Positions 58,621 through 64,000 of a stretch of 64,000 bases of DNA are shown here, one piece after another. The translations under genes were made by a program, and so were the position numbers. Within the stretch, counting starts at the first letter, position 1; every line of letters begins with the position of its first letter. The notes beneath the pieces are model-generated. The model saw nothing but the letters and a program-made list of their open reading frames with translations. It was not told the DNA's origin and did not search any database. Source of the stretch: Ligustrum vulgare (lineage: Eukaryota > Streptophyta > Magnoliopsida > Lamiales > Oleaceae). Location of the stretch: assembly GCA_963555705.1 (NCBI GenBank), contig OY743183.1, forward strand, positions 48,225,466 through 48,289,465, in the 5' to 3' direction.

Positions 58621-59204
58621 ATAAAAAAAACATAACATTAATAGAGAAAAAGCAAAAATGACTTTAACATTAAAAGGCACTATTTACATTTGCAATACTA
58701 AATAAATCAAAATCAATGAAGGATTTATCAGTACACATAAATGTTTCCCCAAACTAAGCTCAAAATTTCCAAATAAACAATCTATTAAAAATTCCACTAT
58801 AAAAAGAATCCAAAATCAAAGAGAAAAGAATCTCCAACAGCCAAAAAATTTAAGTGAGACTTTGCATACCAAAAATTCCAATTTCGATGGCTTTGCTTTA
58901 CATGTAGCATTTTTTTTTCAAATATAGCCCAACTCAAAGCCTTCCTCTTCTATTCCAATATCAATTCTGTTTCATTCTAGAAATTCGAGGTATCGATTTA
59001 AAGAATACAAAGCTAAAGTGCTTATTAATTATATCTCTTCCATATCAAAAGTTACAAAGTACATGGCAATTTTGAGTGATTGTAAGTACCTTCTAGATAA
59101 ATCTCAATAAACCATGTTAATGTATGTTCTTTTTACCTTAGACATTTGAAAATTTACATATTTACTTGTAAGTAAATTTACTAGGTACTCGTTTGGTCTC
59201 ATCA

Positions 59205-59226
59205 CCGTTTTTTTTTTTTTTTTTTT
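59205..59226. repeat. Poly-T run
   Basis: A run of T, starting a 170-bp AT-rich segment with MITE-like text (CGTTTGGTCTC ... AAATGGGCTC) inside Helitron 4. Confidence 0.6.
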
Positions 59227-59505
59227 TAGAATTTTGAGAAATTTTGGGTATTTGAAAAAATGTGTGGTTGAAAAATGATTAAAAGTGTGGAAAATTGTGG
59301 GTCCTATAGAAATATGTGATTGAAAATGAAAGCGAGAAAAACTTGAAAAAAACACATTGTTCCAAATGGGCTCTAAGTGTTAACTTCTATATCTTAGCCA
59401 ACATGCTAGGCACTCTCCAAAGCTCATATATCTAGAAGCTCTACCCAGTAATCAGGAATGTATTCTAAGAGCTGAAAATATAAAAGATCCAATGACTAAT
59501 CTTAC

Positions 59506-59693
59506 CTCATCAACTTCAACATTGAAAGCAACTATACCACCAAAAGCACTAACTGGATCAACTTTCACAGCTAATATGTTTGCTTCAATAACATCTTCAC
59601 GTGATGCTACTCCACAGGGATTTGTGTGCTTCACAATCACGCATGTTGGCTCACTAAACTCCCATACACAGTTCCCAGCTGCATCAACTCCAA
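59506..59693 (-). pseudogene. PurH (AICAR transformylase/IMP cyclohydrolase) exon fragment
   Basis: The minus strand encodes [20 protein letters not shown], then [20 protein letters not shown] and [18 protein letters not shown]. This is the strongly conserved core of the AICAR transformylase domain of the bifunctional purine enzyme PurH, which makes the last two steps to IMP. The KH of VKHTNPCG is part of the formyl-transfer active site. The exon ends GATGAG|GTAAGA, a consensus splice donor, and starts after an ATTAG acceptor. The full enzyme is about 540-600 residues; only about 60 are here and no other PurH exon is seen in the window. It is a captured fragment in Helitron 4, well preserved and without stops. 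Confidence 0.88.
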
Positions 59694-60563
59694 CTAATAA
59701 TTATATGACATCTACTATAAACCGAATCAGATGAATTAAAAATAATCTCCATAGTTGTGATACAATTAAAAGCTGCTCACATCATATATAGTATGAGATA
59801 AATGATAATAGCCTAATGCGACAGAATAGCTACATGAAGATATACCGCCAAAGAATGCATAATTCAGAAACTTAACGGATTCATCGATGTGATGAGCATG
59901 AGTGACGGTAAGATTTATACAACACAATGTAATATCAATCATCTTAGGGCGTTTCATGTAAATGACAGGATGTTTTAAGCTAACACGTTCCATAGTGACT
60001 AACCTTGTGTAATAGTTTAGAAATTCTCTCTATTGACTTGAATTCCCCTCGCACAATTCTTCTCAAAAGAAGCTGAAGCATCCCCAATCAATCTCAATGA
60101 CTGTGATCGCGAGAAAAAGAGAAATTACTGATTGCAAATACTTCCTTGAAGCAAAAATCATAATAGAGAGAGAATATCATTGTGGCTTGAAATTCTGATC
60201 ATTTAAACTGTTTTCTAACGAATGGCCTTGTCACTTAGAAACATCAAGTCATTTTATGTCATACCTTGAGTTGAAATTCTGATTTCCACTTGACTTGAAA
60301 CATTGATTTAAAGCTGATGATGTTGTTAAAGAAGCCTTCAATAAAGCAAGGGCTTGTTACAGAAGCATGAGCTATCAATTTCTTACATATCATCAGTATG
60401 AAGAGGAGAAAGATATTGCTCCAATTCTAAACAGAACAAAACAAAACTGACTATAGAAGTTACCTATGTCTCACCATATATCCTTGCAAAAAGTTCAAAA
60501 ACAAAATGAGCTATGTATGACAAAAATATAGAAAAGTGACTTTTTGTTAACAGATTAAATTAC

Positions 60564-60667
60564 CTTATCTAGTCCAACATCGACAGACAACTCCTCAACC
60601 TGATAAACATTGTTGAAACCCAAATTATACAGCAATTGCGGCAGAGAAACAGGATTGCCGGTAGCAC
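60564..60667 (-). other. Exon-like piece, unknown gene
   Basis: A 104-bp stretch bounded by TTTGCAG and AAG|GTAATT on the minus strand and open throughout: ATGNPVSLPQLLYNLGFNNV, then YQVEELSVDVGLDK. Composition and splice sites look like a real exon. I do not recognise the protein. It does not belong to PurH or Cpn60 as far as I can tell. Position and orientation suggest another captured fragment or the second exon of a chimeric transcript. Confidence 0.45.
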
Positions 60668-61445
60668 CTGCAAATCATCTAGAACTTGATGACATCAGTT
60701 GAATAATGAACGTGTTCAAAATTATACTTGTGTATCTTATCAATAAAGAACATAAACAAAGAAAATTACTGAGACTAACAATGTCACAGAATGCAAAAAT
60801 TGTAAATCACCACACAATCAACTCAATATACCGGAAAGAGTTTAAAAATTTACCTTGAGATTAGGGATCTAAAAATAAAGATTGAAGCAAGATACAAAAG
60901 GCCCAAGTGATTGTAAGAAAACACATATTAAAGAATACAGATTGATTCTAGAAAATCAAGCATGATACCACGTCTTGCTGATTTTTTGATGGCAAAAGAA
61001 GCACCACTTTTTTTTATTTAAACCATTCCAAATCTTCATTCTTCAACAACTGGAATCCACTGATGAAAATGGATAACCATACATATGAAATCCCAAATAC
61101 AATGAATAAAGTTTCACAGTGCAGAAAGGACCACAAAAACATAGCAAAAAACTTATCTACTGACAAAATCGAAAACCTGGGGAAATTGTACCTCTCTATA
61201 TGGGGTAGTCAATTGCTACCTATTACCTAGGTCCCAAGGGAAATTTTCATTCAGCGGAAAAGCTTAACCATATTCAGAAATACCATAAAAATCAAATCAT
61301 TTGAAGAAAGAAAACATGAAAATTTCCACAAAGCAGCCCAAATCTCTATACAAATCAAATGATACCCAGCTGCAAAAATCTTATTCTAATTAAAACCAAA
61401 GACATAATTTTTGCAATCTGTTTACAAATAAAAATAATTAAATAT

Positions 61446-61766
61446 TCAAATTAGATCGCGAACAAAGTTTAAACCTCCCTGAGGGTGTAGAAACGAAGTC
61501 GGTGCAGTGCAATCAAACCGGGAAAGTTGCTGCAGTAGATCGACCAAGAACAAAACAGACAGAAGATAGAGTTTATCTCCTTCATCGAAGAGATCGTAGC
61601 CGAGCTTTGACTTGAGCTGCTTCCCTGCGGTCAAAATCGGGTGAATAAATTGGAGACAGAGGTTTGAGTCTGAGAGGGAGGAGAGCAATAGTGTTTTCTG
61701 GAAATGAAAGAAGCTCCTCCCACTCCTACTGCCGGTGCACCTGCCGGATCTGTCGCCTCTATCCAT
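61446..61766 (-). other. Exon-like open frame near Helitron 5' end, unknown
   Basis: A 106-codon frame starts at ATG 61766 and includes GKQLKSKLGYDLFDEGDKLY, then LLSVLFLVDLLQQLSRFDC. The region has higher GC and lower repetition than its surroundings. A CGCAG acceptor-like site lies inside it at about 61625. It may be a captured first exon with its leader (AGAGAGAGGAGAG at 61801-61812 on the plus strand is leader-like). Not recognised. Confidence 0.35.
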
Positions 61767-62024
61767 CGCCGTCGTAGAGAAATAGAGGAGTTTAGAGACA
61801 GAGAGAGGAGAGAAATAATGTTGAAAATGTTATGCCGAGCCCTTTTTTTTTACTCTTTGGATAGAACTCGTGGGGCCCACTATTATTACTAATTTTTGGC
61901 GGAAACTAAAAAAATTGATTTTGAATTGTTTTGCTTGTAGGAGAAGCTTCAAGAAAACAATTTTTGAGGGAAACTTTTGGAGGTAAAATCAAAGCAACTA
62001 TCCTCCTTTATAATAACAATAAGA

Positions 62025-62503
62025 TTTCGTTCAAATTACATGCCATTTTGCGTCATTAATAATAATTAGATGGAAAAGAGTCCCATCAGTTCTTCTCTCT
62101 TAGATGACCATAATCAAAGCAAGCTGCTCAAATTGAAAATTTCTCAAGTTTTTTAAATTGGGATATTTTAATCGGAACTTAAATTTTTGCTGTTAAAATG
62201 CAAAAAATATAATTTTGGCAGCATAGCATGTTTATGCATGCTTTCGAGTTTGATACTTGTGAATTATTCTTTTAATTAAAATATTTGGGCAAAATCATGT
62301 TTATGCACGCGTTATTCTTTTAAAAACATGCTTTTTATGTTTTCTATGTAAAATATTTGGTTTAAACGTAGAGAGAGAAAATATGTACGCTTAAAAAAGG
62401 ATTTGGGATATTGTGTAATAAAAAACATGTTTAAAAATATGTAGAACATTTTTGCCAGACAGGCTAAATGTATTAATTAGTTGAAGTTTGACGTCAAGAA
62501 TGT
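62025..62503. other. No gene recognised
   Basis: AT-rich spacer between Helitron 4 and the CACTA element. 62310-62465 resembles the small palindromic segment at 13261-13412. Confidence 0.5.
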
Positions 62504-62522
62504 TACTACAAGAAAACGGAGC

Positions 62523-62901
62523 AATAGGGGCGACTTTTTAGGGACGACAACTATGTCGCCCCTATAGATTATAGGCCTTTCGGGACGACATATGTCGCCT
62601 CTATAGGTGATTTTGTCGTCCCTATAGCTTCATTTTTTAGCGGGAATTTTTCCCACATTTTTTTAATAAATTGGGGGCGAGTATCGTGTACTGTAGGGGC
62701 GACATATGTCGCCCCTACCGACTGAGAACCTATTGGGGCGACTGAAGTCGCCCCAATAGGCCCATATATATTTAGCGGGAAATCTTCCCGCATTTTTAAT
62801 ACTATAGGAATAAAATTTTAGCAGCAATTATGGCGCCTTTTTTAATCTATAGGGGCGCCGTATGTAGATATAGGGGCGACATATGTCGCCCCTATAGCTC
62901 C
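62523..62901. repeat. CACTA subterminal palindromic repeats
   Basis: Repeated sites built on GGGGCGACATATGTCGCCCC: about 62525, 62541-62565, 62581-62602, 62610-62622, 62694-62718, 62735-62760, 62854 and 62872-62895. Several are complete palindromes and others half sites. In CACTA elements such sites bind the accessory protein TNPA; that role here is inferred from position. Confidence 0.85.
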
Positions 62902-62921
62902 AGGTTTTTTTTTTTTTGGTT

Positions 62922-62929
62922 TATATAAT
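62922..62929 (+). promoter_or_regulatory. TATA box of CACTA transposase
   Basis: TATATAAT just after the last subterminal repeat and a poly-T run, about 35-60 bases before the likely leader exon. Confidence 0.55.
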
Positions 62930-63035
62930 CATACTCAAACTTCTTTTCCTCGACATTTTCGCTTTTTTGTGCCTCTCATCAACACAATCGAACTTGAAAG
63001 TAAAAAATCGAAACCAAGCACTATTTGAACCTCTG

Positions 63036-63414
63036 GTAAGCCAATTAAACTTGTTTTTGTTAATTTTTTTTAGATATATTTAGTGTTTAATAAATATTTG
63101 TTATTTTACAAGTTTTATTGTATACACTGCATTTGCATAAAAAACTTAGAAAACCGTTTGAAAATCAATTTGTAAATCAAAAACTGCAAACATTGTTGAA
63201 AATTTGAAGTTTACAAATTGATTTTTGAATTCTCCTATTTTTGGAGAGTTTTTCATTGATATGCGAGATAATGAATTTTTTTCATTTTTCTATTGATGCA
63301 TACATATTTTTCTATGTAATTCTCGGCATGGACTACATTCAATAATAGATTACACACTTAGGAGAATTTAGGGGAGATGCTACCAAAATTTATATGTGAA
63401 TATATATATACATA

Positions 63415-63461
<47 letters not shown>

Positions 63462-63607
63462 AGAAAATGAACAAAATTTATTATTTCACGTATCAATTAT
63501 GAATGTTTAGGGCCCTTACCTTTTTATTAGACATGGAGTGACAAGGTGAACTTAGAACATTCACTTCACTCAAAATAATCACATAATATACATTATTATT
63601 CTAGCAG
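63036..63607 (+). other. Leader intron of CACTA transposase (predicted)
   Basis: Donor CTG|GTAAGC at 63036 and acceptor TCTAGCAG ending at 63607 frame a 572-bp AT-rich intron ending ten bases before the transposase ATG. It contains a (CA)n tract (63416-63458). Confidence 0.55.
63416..63458. repeat. (CA)n microsatellite
   Basis: About 21 CA dinucleotides inside the predicted leader intron. Confidence 0.95.
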
Positions 63608-63617
63608 GAAATCGGAG

Positions 63618-64000
63618 ATGGAAATTGATAAAAGTTGGACGAATGTTAGAAATCGAAAGTCTCAAGAATTCTTAGTTGGGTTGAAAGCTTTTATAGATAT
63701 GGCGAGACCACTTGTAAATGACCGGGGGAGGGTCAGATGCCCGTGTAACAAATGTTTAAATGGGTATACCCATGATTTGGAGACTGTTGAATATCATATA
63801 CGTCGTAATGGTTTTGCAGCGAGCTATGTCACATGGATTCACCACGGTGAGATCGAGACTCAACATGAAAATACAAATCTAAGGGATGAGGGGACAGGTT
63901 CTAGAGATCAGGTGATTGACGAAATGGCCAATGTTATGGATGAGATAATCGAGAATGAGTTTGATGCTTCAGGTTCTGATGTCCAGTACGACCAACTATT
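63618..64000 (+). CDS. CACTA transposase N-terminus (transposase-associated domain), partial
   Basis: From ATG 63618 the frame is open for 127 codons to the window end. It begins MEIDKSWTNVRNRKSQEFLV. Residues about 35-75 carry the transposase-associated domain: RCPCNKCLNGYTHDLETVEY, then HIRRNG and WIHHGE. This is the Cys/His-rich N-terminal domain that precedes the TNP2 transposase core in plant CACTA elements. An acidic stretch (DEMANVMDEIIENEF) follows. No stop or shift is visible, so this copy could be intact. The catalytic domain lies outside the window. Confidence 0.9.
   Translation, partial: MEIDKSWTNVRNRKSQEFLVGLKAFIDMARPLVNDRGRVRCPCNKCLNGYTHDLETVEYHIRRNGFAASYVTWIHHGEIETQHENTNLRDEGTGSRDQVIDEMANVMDEIIENEFDASGSDVQYDQL

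Larger units (their letters stand above)
57045..62024 (-). mobile_element. Helitron 4, minus strand, carrying host gene fragments
   Basis: The minus strand begins TCTTATTGTTATTATAAAGG at 62024 and ends CGTGCATCGCACGGGTGATAG plus AACTAG at 57045. The plus-strand neighbours are A (57044) and T (62025). This fits the Helitron rule: 5'-TC, 3' hairpin (CGTGC-ATC-GCACG) about 10 bases before CTAG, insertion between A and T. It is 4980 bp. It lacks Rep and helicase. It contains spliced-gene fragments of PurH and Cpn60, and further exon-like pieces, all in the Helitron's own orientation. The 5' 30 bases resemble the Helitron at 11838. It may be transcribed as a chimera, but nothing here proves that. 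Confidence 0.82.
62504..64000 (+). mobile_element. CACTA (En/Spm) transposon, 5' part, runs off window
   Basis: The terminus TACTACAAGAAAACGG at 62504 is a one-base variant of the CACTACAAGAAA end of plant CACTA elements. It is followed by about 380 bases of palindromic subterminal repeats, a TATA box, a leader intron and the transposase start. The remainder lies beyond 64000. Leader sequence at 63360-63520 matches the deleted copy at 34866-36300, so both are one family. Confidence 0.88.

Noticed and set aside
57045..62024. A functional PurH gene on the minus strand
   Set aside because: Only one of the many expected exons is recognisable, and a Cpn60 exon lies downstream in the same orientation, so this is a mosaic of fragments.

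Overview
The window is plant nuclear DNA: very AT-rich, full of (TA)n, (AAT)n and (CA)n tracts, and packed with plant-type transposons. These are Ty3/gypsy chromoviruses, Ty1/copia elements, CACTA, hAT, PIF/Harbinger and Stowaway DNA elements, and Helitrons with ...GTGCATCGCAC...CTAG ends. The only sizeable host gene is a broken cytochrome P450 of the CYP71D type. That, and the style of its N-terminus, suggest an asterid eudicot, perhaps Lamiales (low confidence). I see no bacterial genes, CRISPR arrays, tRNA or rRNA genes.

Layout. 1-7850: a minus-strand Del/Tekay-like gypsy element with 2.9-kb LTRs; its second LTR is cut by the window start. 7851-11837: unassigned DNA, a solo LTR (TSD AACCA), a hAT-like element (TSD AATTTTAC) and a 140-bp duplication. 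11838-15452: a plus-strand Helitron with a nested Harbinger-like element. 16160-29553: a head-to-tail array of four LTR copies joined by short non-coding internals of a second gypsy family. That array is split by a decayed copia element (19120-27614, TSD ACTGT) and ends where a CRM-like chromovirus (29554-34865) begins. 34866-36300: an internally deleted CACTA element. 37095-44102: the CYP71D-like pseudogene (minus strand), whose first exon is split by a nearly intact Tnt1-like copia element (38735-43869, TSD CACCT). 44581-46240: a Stowaway MITE, CACTA-like ends, simple repeats and a gypsy LTR remnant.

46246-62024: four minus-strand Helitrons lie head to tail. The first keeps the end of its helicase, split by a MITE. 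The third carries a copia element that lacks gag. The fourth (57045-62024) has clean TC...CTAG ends between A and T and carries exon fragments of at least two unrelated host genes: purine-biosynthesis PurH (59506-59693) and mitochondrial chaperonin Cpn60 (58546-58620), both in the Helitron's orientation. 62504-64000: the 5' end of a CACTA transposon with palindromic subterminal repeats, a TATA box, a leader intron and an open transposase frame that runs off the window.

No new biochemical system is visible. The most notable points are the multi-gene Helitron capture, the Helitron cluster, the precisely interrupted P450, and several LTR elements whose LTRs look much younger than their ruined coding regions, which suggests mobilisation in trans. 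All identities and ages are eye estimates from the sequence.
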